From assembly GCA_963920575.1 (NCBI GenBank), contig OY986971.1:10418779-10482778 (forward strand): a stretch of DNA of 64,000 nt, read 5' to 3'. The position numbers were made by a program, and so were the translations under genes. The stretch's first letter is position 1. Every line of letters begins with the position of its first letter. Shown here one piece after another: positions 1-10,770 of this stretch. Below the pieces are notes generated by a model. It searched no databases and was not told the origin of the DNA. It was given only the letters and a program-made list of their open reading frames with translations. This DNA comes from Narthecium ossifragum (Eukaryota > Streptophyta > Magnoliopsida > Dioscoreales > Nartheciaceae).

Positions 1-221
1 AAGCAAATAAAGCAAACATAAACTATTAGAATGCGTACTTAACATGAAAATCTAGGTAAACCAATCCATTATACAAGTCGTCACAAAATTTGAAGATGAA
101 ATCATCATAGTCCCAATTTAAATATCATACTAGTCATTGGGAAAGATATAAGAGAAATCCGGGTTGAACGGAAACCAAACTCGTTGAAATCAGAATCAAT
201 TTTAACAATCAGCATATAAGA

Positions 222-498
222 GATCGATCTTCTACACAAGAAGATCGATCTTCCCCTTAAACTCTACTTCATCGCAGTTTAGTAGAAAATTCACCATAAA
301 TCGTAGGGAAATCAGACAAATATGAAATCGGTGGTATTGGAAAATAGATTTCAAGATATACAACTTTCATTTAGAAAGTGTCACGAGATCAAGTACAGAA
401 AACTCAGAAATCGAGATAGAACACGACTGTTCAACACAAAAAAGAAAATTTCCTTACCAACACATAATAGATCGATCTTCTATCAAAGAAGATCGATC
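222..498 (-). repeat. Family D palindromic-word hairpins
   Basis: There are two perfect inverted repeats with 12-bp arms and 5-nt loops: 222-233 with 239-250, and 470-481 with 487-498. Each arm contains the self-complementary word GATCGATC extended by TTCT. They occupy the same downstream slot of the LTR as the word arrays of the other families. Confidence 0.8.
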
Positions 499-1223
499 TT
501 TCATACGAAAGTAAGGCCTATTCAAGGAGATCGAAGATAGATCCTTCATATGTCGGTAACATATATGAATAGTGCCGAAAATCCAATTTCTTGGATTCGA
601 TCTATCAAAACTCGTCGGATTAAAACCAAACTTGGAGGGAATATGCAATTGGAGGTGGGGAATCTATTGGTACTAAGAAATCCAACTTTGGTTGGCAAAA
701 TCTCCAGATCTAAAACAAATTGACCAAAAGCCGATGAAAATGCAATTTTTCGAATTTGATCTATCAAATAGCGAGGGAATCCACTCAAACTATGAGGGAA
801 GGTAGATTGGGTGGTAGGGGATTCACCCATGCAATAAAATCCAAATTCAGATAATGATATATTAGATCAGAGTCGATCTGGTTTGGAAACCGATAAAAAT
901 TCAAAAAACATCCTAAAGAATACGAAACCAACTAAATAGCAATCTCCCTAACATACAATAGAACTAGAATACAAAGTTTGGAAACGTTCCAACGAACGAA
1001 ACCACCACAAAACACAATAAATAGATCCTACAATTACCAATTCACGAGAATTGGGTAGAAACACTTACATGTATAGACGTGCAGGCGATCTACAAGATCC
1101 TCAACTCCGATCGTCGCAGATCCACACTGAAAAGCCGTAGTCAGAGCTCCAAGCCAGCAACCAATGAGAGAGAGAGGAAGAGAGAAAGAGAAAGAAAAGA
1201 AACGAGAGAGAAAGGAGAGGGGT

Positions 1224-1233
1224 TTATATAGAA
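1224..1233 (-). promoter_or_regulatory. TATA box of LTR family D
   Basis: The minus strand reads CTATATAAAC here, about 280 bp into the LTR, followed by a CT-rich stretch typical of plant LTR transcription starts. The position matches TATA boxes in the related LTRs. Confidence 0.7.
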
Positions 1234-1509
1234 AGCTGGAATCGATCACAGCCATTCATTTCGATCTTTCCCGATCGAGCTCCGATCTTTCGATCGGAAG
1301 TGCCCTTAAGGAACTAAACAATCACATACATCAATCTAAGGCAGTGTGTGCACTACATGGGTGTGAAAGCGACCACTAGGGGGCAACCCTGGGGTCCAAA
1401 AACAGCGATGTGATCAACCGATCTCAACCCAAGGCCAACCAAGCCAAACCACAAAACCAGACCCTCGACCTAACGCAGTCGGACCGGATTGGAGATACAG
1501 GTCCTCACA

Positions 1510-2741
1510 ATTTATAGATATGTATTATATACATATCTAGGCCCTACGTGTAGCCGAGCCTTAGATGAGGCTTGTGGATGAACCAAGGGAGTCATGCCCC
1601 TTGGATTGTTTAAATTTTTAAATGACCGACAGTGTTCCAACTTAAATGTTTAACTGTTAATTGGCTGACGGCGTGCCATTACCTTTATTTGTTTAATTTA
1701 TTGAGCTTGTTAGAGCGCCGAAGGTGTGCCCTTGTTGACTGTATATTAGTGAGCCCTTGGAAGGCTTAGATGCTTAGTCTTGTATATTATTGTAGCACCC
1801 TGTTGCATGTTTATATTCCAAGTTATGCGTGTGATCATTTATGCATTTTATTGTTGCATTAGAAGCAGAAGGTTAGGACGTGGGCAACTTCGCCTATCCA
1901 TACGACTCGAGTACACCAGATCTAGCCCTAGGGCTGGGCTTCGGTAGAATGTCACTTAGGACGAGACTGTTGTCTTTGATTGACTTACTTTATCCTTGAT
2001 AATTATTATGTAGTTGAACTTTTTATTATAAATACGTGAAGTGTAGAGGTCGTGTCGGTTCTCCTGAGTCAAGTGCTAAAGATGTGCGTGTGCCCGATGT
2101 CCTCGACTTGTGTCCCCGTATGAAGGGGTGGTTAGATGATGAGGGTCGGGGTGAGCATAGCGGCGATGTGCGTATCCGTAGCGGATCGTCCACCTTGTTT
2201 CGCCGTTGGGTGAGGGTAGTGAAACCCTCAAGGAAATTGGTAAGGCCAGTGTAAGCCTTGAGTCACTCCTTAGATTTAGCCGGAGGACGACACAATTGTG
2301 TTTGCCCTTTCTTGAGTGTGACGTAGAGTTCTTACTGAGCTTTGTTGCTCACCCTACTCGGGTTGCATGTGTAGGTACAGGCACAGTTCCCTCTTCCTCA
2401 GGTGGGCATGATTTTATTTTGGAGGAGCTTCCTCTTCTGGTGGTACATGAGTTCGAGGTGTTGCTTCTCATTATCCTTTTTATTGTTTTGAACTTGAGGA
2501 TCTTTGACATAATTAAGGACATATTGTATTATGCTTTTTTTGGTGATATATGAGATAACATGTTTTCCCTTAGTTCTTGTAAATTGAGAATTATGATAGT
2601 TAGTACTTTACCCTTATGTCCCTATATCTAAATTGTTAAAATTAGTTGTGGATTTTGGATATGTAAATTGTGCACCACAGATTGGATTGTAGAGTTAGGT
2701 TTGCTTATGTTTAGGATGGGTTTTAGGGATCAGGTGTGATA
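1510..2741 (+). repeat. Diverged Tekay-like LTR remnant (3' part, B/C-like)
   Basis: The order of motifs matches the 3' two-thirds of the LTRs at 35043 and 56958. It has the 'gtggatgaaccaaggg' stretch, the 'gatctagccctag' block, 'aggtcgtgtcggt', and the acceptor-like block ending GTAG at 2374. It ends with a decayed terminus near 2741 that resembles GGGGTGTGACA. The 5' third is missing. The family D LTR abuts it at 1509/1510. The open frames here are not genes. Confidence 0.7.
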
Positions 2742-3306
2742 AAAAATATAGTCGTTGGAGAAAAATAAAATAGCTGTTGGAAGCTATTTTTGGAATCTTT
2801 GAAGCTCAAGTGTAAGAAGGAAGATGTTGTACTTATGAAACAACTAAGGGGATTATTTGTGTACATTTGAGCAAGTTTATTTTTTATTTTCCTTATTTTT
2901 GAGAGCTTTAACCTTTGTAAAACTACTTCAAGTTGTGAAGTAGACTTTGAGAGAATTTAAGAGAGATTTGGAAGATCCCCAAGAGGTCTTGGGAGAGAAT
3001 TGTAAGGTTACCAAGTACCCGGAAGCTTTGTGGAAAACATTGTAAGAGTTCTTGCAATTAGTATAACCTCAAGGAGGGCCTTGAGTGAAGTAGATGTAAA
3101 CTAACAGTTGGGTCGAACCACTATAAACTCGATGACTCTCTCTAATTCTCCACTCATCCTTTATTTGCTTATTTAATTTGCTTTTCATTATATTTACAAG
3201 CATTCAAGAATTTTAGACTCCTCCTACCTAGGTTTTTCATTTATCGATTTATCAGAAAATGTTCAATTCACCCCCCTCTTGGACTCTCAGTAGTGTCTAG
3301 TCCAAC
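2742..3306 (+). repeat. Possible Ty1/copia-type LTR remnant
   Basis: The stretch ends in CACCCCCCTCTTGGACTC followed shortly by CCAACTA, which resembles the 3' ends of many plant copia LTRs. It also has the 'gtaaggttaccaag ... gaagtagatgtaaac' style of U5. No PBS or coding region follows, and I did not find a clear 5' terminus, so this is tentative. Confidence 0.35.
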
Positions 3307-3421
3307 TATATATATATATATATTTCTCTATGCTCTTTAAGAAAAAAAATATTGAACCAATTAAGTATTAGGATGCCATGTTATATTTTAAATATTGTTT
3401 ATTTGTTTTCTCACGAATTGT

Positions 3422-3760
3422 CACTACAAGAAATGTGGGCTTCGGTGACGAGTTTTAAGTGACAATTGTGAATATTGTCACAAAAAAATAGGGCTTTAGT
3501 GACCAGATTAATTTGTCTTTCAATTTGGTTGAATTTTTAGTGACAAGTAGCATGAGTTGTCACTAAAATTACTGATGTATGTGACGAATACAATTTTTTG
3601 TCAGTAATGGCCATGACTAAAGATGAAAAGATGACTTGGCGGCGAAATTTACTTATTTGGCGGGTGTGAAATATTTTTTTAGTGACAAGAAATCGGATCT
3701 CGTCACTAAATATTTTGTGACAATAGGATTATTATTGACCTTGTCACTAAAGCCTAAAGT
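3422..3760 (+). repeat. CACTA left TIR and subterminal repeat array
   Basis: The TIR CACTACAAGAAA is followed by many direct and inverted copies of GTGACAA, GTCACTAAA and close variants up to about 3755. In characterised En/Spm elements such motifs bind the element's own DNA-binding protein; here that role is inferred. Confidence 0.85.
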
Positions 3761-4325
3761 ATATTGTAAAAAATAAAAGCTAAAAAAACCCCAAAAGCAA
3801 ATCCCTAGGTAACCATATGTTGTCTCTATCCCAACCCCTTGGTCTCTCTCAACCTACAACTTCGACGGCAAGATTGGACGTTCAGCGGTGATATTGGACT
3901 GTGGACTCCAGTGACGAGATTTCGGTGGCGAGATCGGCCGGTGGTAAGCCTTTTTCTCCCCCTTCTCCGTTCCTCTCTTTTTCTAGCATTCTTCGTCATC
4001 TAAGTTTGGCAGTATTGATGTGTTTTTATGTGAGGTCTTGAATTGAGAATGCAGACTAAACCACATGCCGCTAGGCTTCGGCGAGCCTATGGAGATGGTT
4101 TGACTCGGATGGGAGCATTTCGGTGAGAAATGACTCTTTAATCGAGAAAAATCAATATTCTAGAGTGTTGGTGGCACGTATGTGGAGCGTGCATGGCGGG
4201 TGGGCTTTTGGTCCCATTTCTTTTCCTTAAACGTGTATCTAGTCAAGTTAGACTAGTGTGCGATGTTTCAGATTTTTTGAATGAAAGTTGCTGGTTTTGG
4301 TCCTTTAGGTTCCCAAAATTTATGT
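3761..4325. other. CACTA interior, no gene recognised
   Basis: This is a CT-rich stretch and then mixed sequence with a splice-donor-like GGTAAGCC near 3951. It may be captured or leader sequence; I see no convincing protein similarity. Confidence 0.4.
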
Positions 4326-5102
4326 ATTTCGGGTTTTAAACGTTTTCAGCTCTCGTGGGAGTATCGTTGGGTCTTTTTATGTGTTTTCTTTTCTCACACG
4401 TGCGCTTGGGCTAGGGGATGCTATCCTTGAAGTTTTGGAATTTTTAGAGTTGAATTGACCGAAATAACTCTCTATGTAGCTCGCTTTGGTTCCGAACTTC
4501 TGATTTTGAGAAATCAGTAGGCTTGAAGGTCATTTTTGACCTTTCAAACCTCAAAATCCTTGGCTGTTGTGACCTATAAAGTTATGAGTCTTGGAAAGAG
4601 CTTTCCAACACATCTTGAATCATCTCGATCGGAGTTCGGAGGTGAGAGTACCAACTATTTTGGTTCTTAGTTGTTTATAGGGCTTAGTAGACCCGTTTAT
4701 CTGGATCTGTATTTCGGGTTTTAAAAGTTTTTGGCTCCCGTGGGAGCATCGTTGGGTCTTTTTATGTGTTTTCTTTTCTCACACGTGCGCTTGGGCTAGG
4801 GGATGCTATCTCTGAAGTTTTTGAATTTTTAGAGTTGAAATGACCGAAATAACCCTTTGTGTAACTCGCTTTGGTTCCGAACTTCTGATTTTGAGAAATC
4901 AGCAGGCTTGAAGGTCATTTTGGACCTTTCAAACCTCCAAATCTTTGGCTATTGTGACCTATAAAGTTATGAGTCTTGGAAAGATCTTTCCAACACATCT
5001 TGAATCATCTCAATCGGAGTTCAAAGGTGAGAGTACCGACTCTTTTGGTTCTTAGCTTTTTATAGGGCTTAGTAGACCCGTTAACCCTTTCATCCGGATC
5101 CG
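4326..5102 (+). repeat. Tandem duplication, period 385 bp
   Basis: Two adjacent copies both begin ATTTCGGGTTTTAAA (4326 and 4711). They run in parallel through 'cacacgtgcgcttgggctag', 'gatgctatc', 'gttccgaacttctg' and 'cttagtagacccgtt', with scattered substitutions. The function is unknown. The sequence resembles LTR or transposon noncoding DNA rather than exons. Confidence 0.85.
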
Positions 5103-5633
5103 ATAGCCCACTAGATGTTAGTTAAACAGCCCTTAGCCTTCTACTCCATGGGTTTTGGCTGTAGGTTGGAGCGGGAGTGTTTTTTGAGTTGTTTGCAGCT
5201 TGGGGAGAGCTCTTGGAGTCTTGGAGCTTGGGAGGAGTTCTTCTTCTCTTGAGGTAGGGAAACCCATCTTTCTCCCTTTTCTTTGGATTAGTGATGCCTT
5301 GTAATGCCTTAGGGTTTGAAGAAGCCTTAAGATGTTGTAGATGCATGTGTTACGGCTTGGTGAAGCCCTATCTTTACGCTTATGCCTATGATTGTTTGTG
5401 AAACCCAATCTCTCTTCTTTAGGGTTTGTATTTGGGTTAAATGTGATATCAAGGGCTCTAAGCCCTTGATTAATGTTTGTTGCATGCCCTAGGGCTTCAT
5501 CAAGCGCTAGGATGATGATTGAGGCGTTGAATGGCCTATGTTAGCTCCATGTGAATGGTCTAGATGGGAGAATCTATGTTTGGTTTCCGACGACCCTAAG
5601 ATGGAGAACCCTTGGGTTGGTCGAGATTAACCC
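5103..5633. other. CACTA interior, unassigned
   Basis: This is mixed plant-like sequence with TTAGGGTTT motifs. Its short open frames are not supported by similarity or codon pattern. It is interrupted by the solo LTR at 5634 and resumes at 8017. Confidence 0.4.
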
Positions 5634-5930
5634 TGTGAGAACCCGTACCTCCAACTCGGTCCGACCGTGTTGGGTCGAGGGTCTGATTTTGTGGTTTGGT
5701 TCGGTTGGCCTTGGGATGCGATCGGTTGATCGCATCGCTGTTTTGACCCCAGTAGCATTTTGGTAAATATGCTCCCTGGTGGTCAGTTTCACACCCGCGT
5801 TGCACACACTGCCTTTGATTGATTTATGTGTTTGATTAGAATCTTAAGGGTGCTTCCGATCGGAAGATCGGAGCTCGATCAGGAGAGATCGAATCAGACG
5901 GTTGTGATCGATTCTAGCTTTCTATATAAC

Positions 5931-5940
5931 CCTTCCTTTT
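5931..5940 (+). promoter_or_regulatory. TATA box of LTR A1
   Basis: TCTATATAAC lies about 300 bp into the LTR, followed by a long CT-rich leader. The same box is found at the same place in the other family A LTRs. Confidence 0.75.
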
Positions 5941-6461
5941 CTCTCTTTCTTTCCTTCCTTCTTCTCCTGCCATTCTCTCTCTTCCTCTCTCTAACCGGCT
6001 GAGCTAGGGCTTGGGGGCGTGATATTCGGGGAGCGGATCTTGGAGATCAGACTTGGGGGATGCGTGGAGGAGCTGCTCTGCTTGTTCAAATAGGTGTTTC
6101 TACCCCGATCGTATGGTTGGGTTATCCTATGATAGGTTTATTGTGATTTCGATGTAGGAGTACTTGATAGAATGTTGTGTAGCTTGTTGCTTATGTGTTA
6201 TAGCTTACTTCGAGTATTCCTATCATTTGATTTTCATATTTTATCGGTTGATTTTCGTATTATCGCCGTTTTGTCGGTTTTCGGTCATTTTAACCTAGAT
6301 TGGAGATTTAACAATCAAAATCGTGTTTTCTTCGCACCAATAGTTTCTCCATCATTTATTATGCATGCCTGCAAAGTTTCATCGATTTTGAACAAGATTT
6401 GATCATTCAAATCCAAGAAATTGGATTTCTGGCACTGTTCTAAAGAACTGTGTCCTGAGGC

Positions 6462-6742
6462 TGACGGTCGATCAGTGGATCGACTGTCAAGAGTTGATAC
6501 GCTTCTTCCAGGCCTCACCGTCGGATCGACCGTCGTATGGACCGTGGTTCCTTCTTCTTTTCCTTTTTGCCTCACGGTCAACCGTTGAATCGACCGTCAG
6601 GCTCTATCTCGTTTTGGGCCTCCCACGATCGATGTACCGATTGACCGAGGCCCTTATGTTTTCCCCACGTTTCGCCTCACGATCGACCGTCGGATCGACC
6701 GTGGCCTCATGGTCGACCGTCAGATCGCCCGTCGCATCGACC
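6462..6742 (+). repeat. Family A palindromic-word array (A1)
   Basis: Many copies of GGTCGACCGTC and GATCGACCGT, with degenerate versions, are interleaved with linkers such as AGGCTCT. The words GGTCGACC and TCGA are self-complementary, so the array can fold into several hairpins. The open frames through it, rich in Arg, Ser, Thr and Val, are a by-product of the repeat. Confidence 0.85.
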
Positions 6743-8016
6743 GTGAGCCCTTGAACACTGTTTTCTGGCTTCCTTTGATTGGTTTCTCGCTCATGATAGA
6801 TACCTAATCATGTTAGGAAGCATGCATGATATTATGGAGGGGTTTTAAGGATTTCTATTAGGATTGGGAATTGAATCGTGTGTTTTTCCTTTTTGGTGGA
6901 TTTATGGGGACTTGCATTTAAATACTTAGTCGAATGGTAGATTTAAATGCTTATTGGTTGCTTAGCCGTTAGCTAGTTATGAGTGCTAGCTTATGTGGTA
7001 TTGTGGAACCTTAGCCTGATGTCGGCGTGTGCTGAGGGCATTTGTATAACCGTTGGCCAGTTACCTGTGGGGTAACTGTGGAACCTTAGTCTGTTAGGTG
7101 CAAGAAAGCACTGAAGACGATTGTATATCTGTGTCTATCTCTTTGCGCTAATCTTTGTTCGGTTAGTATAGATTCTCTATATTCGAGGCCCTTGCTATGC
7201 TCACCCCTTTGGCTAGCTATCGATCACCTAGCCCCGTATGATTATTGTCATGTTGTTGCATGCCTATATCTCGTTATCTGTGCTTGAGCATTGCATGCAT
7301 CTTGTTTCCATTAGAGGCATATCATGTTAGGCAGGCGATGGGTTGATCACCGATCCGAGGCTCTCAGATAGCTTGGATCTAGCCTTAGGACCGCGGTTGG
7401 GTAGAAAGAATTAGGGCGTGATTGATATGCCAGATCTCTGTATTCTCGAGGATTGGTGTAGTTGGCTATGATTATATTGTTTTTGAGGTTTAGAGGTCGT
7501 ATTGTTTCTCCAAGGCCAAGTGCTAAAGATGGTTGTCGTTTCCCCGTGGCATCCTTTATACTTAGGCGGAGAAACGACATTATTGTTGTTTTCCTCCCTT
7601 CAGTGTGCCGTAGAGTAGAACCCTACTGAGCTTATCGCTCACTCCTACCAGGGCTGCGTTTGCAGGTGCAGGCGTTGGCTCTCCCTCGGTGGTTCCAGCT
7701 AGATCAGGTCTTGGCGGCGCGTCGACTTCTGGAGGCGTTTGAGGTCTCAGAGGGACAGATGTATATTTTTTGCAGTTTATGTTTAAAGTTACCTTTTGAG
7801 GATGATGTATTTAACGATTAATATTTGGAATCATGTTCCCTCTTTTGTTTGAGTTTCATTCCGCAATGTAATATTTAGTTTTATCTTTATTCCCTTGGAA
7901 GTCTTTAAGTTACAATTAATTCTGCTTTGTAGATTGTCGCGCTAGATTGGATGTGAATATTGTAGGTTTCCCCTCACGTCTCGGCTCAGACGGGTTTCCT
8001 GGATTGGGGTGTGACA

Positions 8017-8510
8017 AACCCGATGTTGAGTCGCTAAAGTTTGAGTCGGTACATGCGGCCTATACTCATTATTGTGAAGATGTGGTTTGGCATCTTTACT
8101 CTAAGTTGGATGGCTATAAAGCCTCCTCTGTAGGCCTAAGGCGTAGTGGAGGTCCGGTGTAATGGATATATTGCTTGTGTTGTGACCTTAGTTGCTTAGT
8201 TTCCCAAAAATCTTTGTCGCAACCTACTCGGACTGCTACCTGCAGGTGAGCCATCTAGAGGTGCCGGAAAATGTGAGCAGCGTTGAGGTGGAGGACATCC
8301 GGAGGCTTTTTAGACATCTTCTTAGTGTTATATTACTTATAGTAGGAGTGAGCTTGAGTTTGTAGGCCAGAAATCATTTTCATCCACTTATGTTTAGCCT
8401 GGGTTCATCATAATGTTTTTGGCAACTTTCTACTAAAACCCATACTACAAAAGTTGTATATGTCAGAAAATACCATAAAAGATATGAGATAGCGTAAGTA
8501 GAGGCGAATT
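8017..8510. other. CACTA interior; possible old LTR scrap
   Basis: This continues the sequence broken by the solo LTR. Around 8220-8310 the order 'cctactcgg ... tgc ... tgcaggtg' loosely resembles the acceptor-like block of the Tekay-like LTRs. This could be a very old LTR fragment, or chance. No gene is recognised. Confidence 0.3.
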
Positions 8511-8753
8511 GATAACGGAAAACTAAGGCATCCACCTGATTCAATTGCTTGGAAATCATTTGACGAGCAACATGAGTCATTTGCTACATATCAAAAGAAT
8601 GTTAGACTTGGCCTAGCTAGTGGTCGATTGCATGGAATTTATCAGAAATTCAAAACAGATGAAGATAGGCTTGCCAATCTTCCCGAAGATGTAAAAATCG
8701 AGGATTGGAAGCGTTTGATAGAGCACTTTGGATCTAAAAAGTTTGAGGCTTAA
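8511..8753 (+). pseudogene. CACTA transposase fragment (TNP2-like fused to a second transposase piece)
   Basis: Eighty codons are open before the stop at 8751. Residues 1-35 hold the motif LRHPPDSIAWKSFD followed by NVRLGLAS, characteristic of the TNP2-type (Transposase_21) domain of plant CACTA elements. From about residue 38, the stretch ending EDWKRLIEHFGSKKF resembles the N-terminal region of the plant En/Spm second protein (Ptta/Transposase_24 type). The two parts meet without a stop, which suggests an internal deletion fused two transposase genes. There is no start codon and the catalytic core is absent, so it cannot be active. It matches its location inside a CACTA element. The family assignment is from motif memory, not a search. 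Confidence 0.7.
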
Positions 8754-9099
8754 TGAACTCCAACTTTTTTTTCGCACTTATAGTTTGTTAGCTTAACTTG
8801 TTTATTATATAACTTAGCATTTCTTATTTGTAATTTGCATGTGTGTAATATAGAAGGGGAGTCAAAGAAATGCATCGAATAGAGCAAAACTTGTAACCAA
8901 CCATACTTGTGGGACCAAATCATTTCCTGAAGTTGAGTAGTCAACGGTAGTTTCTCTTTTTTCTCCTTTTTAAAAAAATTGATGAACTTAGTTATTTGTT
9001 GATAGAAGACAGAATACTAAGAATGTGATTTATTACAGAGAAACCCAACAACAGGTGAAAAGGCACCCTTGATAAAATTTGGCTATTGCAACGTACTAA
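8754..9099. other. CACTA interior between transposase pieces, probably intron
   Basis: AT-rich noncoding sequence follows the fused transposase fragment. It contains splice-site-like pyrimidine tracts. The TIR element at 9100 inserted into it. Confidence 0.4.
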
Positions 9100-9319
9100 G
9101 AGCATTCCCAACAGATTCCCTATCCCTAAATTTAAGGAATATGATTAAAATGTGTCATCCAACAGATTCCCTATCCCTATCGTCATTCCTTATCCCATTC
9201 CCTAAAACCAACTTGGTTCCCTATATTTAGAGAACCAAAACTCATTCCCTAAATCTTAAAATAGTATTATTTTACACACTCTCTGCCACATCAGCATAAA
9301 TAATATGATTAGTGATTCA

Positions 9320-9457
9320 GATTATATATATGTGTATATATGTCTATAATATATATATAATACTATTTTAATTTATATATATATGTGTGTGTGTGTGTGT
9401 ACATATACATATGCATACACACATATACAAATATATATATATATATACATATATATA
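9320..9457. repeat. AT and GT dinucleotide-rich low-complexity tract
   Basis: This contains (TA)n and a (GT)n run near 9385-9400, ending in (AT)n directly before the Helitron's 5' TC. Helitrons commonly insert in such AT-rich tracts. Confidence 0.9.
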
Positions 9458-9639
9458 TCTATTATATAAGGAAGGACGCTTTTTGAAATGTCCCCCCTAT
9501 AAAACATAAAGAGTGGTCAGGATTTGTCTACAAACACATCCAATGGCTGTGATTCCATGATCAGTTTTAAGATTCGCAGCAAAAAATTCACTCCCGTCCA
9601 AATTTCCCGCCCAAACTCCCATCTCCCCGACCTACTTCC

Positions 9640-10770
9640 AGCTGAGAGAGAGAGAGAGAGGGAGGGAGAGAGAGAGTGAGAGCGATGGGAAGCCCCTCAT
9701 ATCTCCCATCCCCCTCTCCCCTCTATGTTCCCCACGCCGGCGATCGCCCACTCCCTCTTTCCCCCGGCGACCCCCCATCCCCCTCTCTCCCTCTTTCCCC
9801 ACGCCGGCGACCCCTCATCCCCCTCTCTCCCTCTCTGTTACCCGAGGTCCCACGCCGTAGACTTCTCCCCCATCCCCCTCTCTCTTCCCCACACCGTCGA
9901 TCTCGCCGCACGCCGTCGACCTCTCCCCCATCCATCGCCCCACGCCGCTGCCGACCTCGCCCAACCCGCCGTCGACAAGATCCACGGCCTTACAGCGAGC
10001 CATCGCCCCACGCGGAGAGGAGCTGCTCACCCAACCCGAGACCTCGCCCCACGCCCCACGCCCCACGCCGTCGTGACCATCGCCCCACGCCGCTGCCAAC
10101 CTCGCCCAACCCGCTGTCGACAAGATCCACGAACGGCTGATCATCGCCCCAAGCCCAACCAGGCGGTCCTCGGGCTCCATGCCGCGTCGCGTCGCACGCT
10201 CCACCTCGGCCTCCTTCTCCCTTCGACGGTGAGTTGCCGCTGCCTCTCATCCCCTCTCTTCTCCAGCGACATCCCCCTCTCTTCACCGGATCCTTTTGAA
10301 CGGCGCTCCCCAACGACCTGGCTAGATCTGCACTAGCCGTCCCTCACCGCCGTCCGTGGCCTCAAGCTTGCGGCATCAGCCCCACATTCGGTGAGATCTT
10401 CACCGGATCCTTTTGAACGGCGCTCCCCAACAGCCCGGCTAGATCTGCACCAGCCATCCCTCACCGCCGTCCGTGGCCTCAAGCTTGCGGCATCAGCCCC
10501 ACATCCGGCGAGATCTTCTCCAGCGACATCCCTGCCTCCAGCACTCCGCGCGATCAACACCAGATCTTGGTGAACGGTGTCTCCCGACGGAGAGCTCAAA
10601 CCCAATCTGAAGGTGGTCATCCCCCTCTCACCAACTCCGTCAGCCACGCTGACCTCGCCCAACCCGCCGTCAGCCACAAGATCTACAAACGACCACGTGA
10701 TCCACGAACACCGTCGTGATCATCGCCCCACGCCACCGTCGACCTCGCCCAACCCGCCATTGGCCATACG
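9640..10770 (+). other. GC-rich Pro/Arg-coding stretch in the Helitron, possibly captured gene sequence
   Basis: A GA-repeat (9640-9680) is followed by about 1.1 kb of C-rich sequence that is open in several frames, including 9676-10140 and 9725-10336. The products are repetitive Pro/Ser/Arg chains without a domain I know. Composition differs sharply from the AT-rich surroundings. It may be a captured 5'UTR or first exon from a GC-rich plant gene. The repeats 'ccccacgccg' and 'tcgcccaacccgc' recur. No protein should be predicted from it. Confidence 0.45.
10281..10514 (+). repeat. Tandem duplication, period 117 bp
   Basis: Two adjacent copies both start CTTCACCGGATCC (10281 and 10398) and both contain 'ccgtccgtggcctcaagctt'. 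They are nearly identical, so the duplication is recent relative to the Helitron's capture. 117 is a multiple of three, so any frame would be kept. Confidence 0.9.

Larger units (their letters stand above)
1..1509 (-). repeat. Tekay-like LTR, family D, 5' part (runs off the left edge)
   Basis: Read on the minus strand, this begins at 1509 with TGTGAGGACC and follows the same order of landmarks as the complete LTRs in this window. These are a GATC-rich proximal promoter (about 1240-1300), a TATA box, a CT-rich leader, a GTAAGT splice-donor-like site at 1068, and then a cluster of palindromic words. Complete relatives are about 2.4 kb, so roughly 0.9 kb lies outside the window. No internal region is visible, so solo LTR or full element cannot be decided. 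Its words are AAGATCGATCTT, unlike the other families. Confidence 0.85.
5634..8016 (+). repeat. Solo LTR, Tekay-like family A (copy A1)
   Basis: It starts TGTGAGAACC and ends GGGGTGTGACA (2383 bp). It is flanked by a perfect 5-bp target duplication, AACCC (5629-5633 and 8017-8021), with no PBS or internal region. It therefore arose by recombination between the two LTRs of one inserted element. In order it carries a GATC-rich promoter (5850-5925), TATA, a CT-rich leader, a word array (6462-6742), hairpins near 6967 and 7334-7351, and a TTTGCAG acceptor-like site ending 7665. Compared with the other copies the donor-like site is mutated (ATAGGT). Confidence 0.95.

Noticed and set aside
5634..8016. 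Chance LTR-like match rather than an insertion
   Set aside because: Both ends are sharp and flanked by an identical 5-bp duplication, so it is a true solo LTR.
7947..8162. FAR1/MULE-like peptide after solo LTR A1
   Set aside because: The resemblance is only a few residues, the frame begins inside the LTR end, and the region fits CACTA interior.
9676..10336. Long overlapping open frames giving Pro/Arg/Ser-rich proteins
   Set aside because: GC-rich, repetitive sequence open in several frames on both strands; no domain and no start context. Treated as Helitron cargo, not genes.
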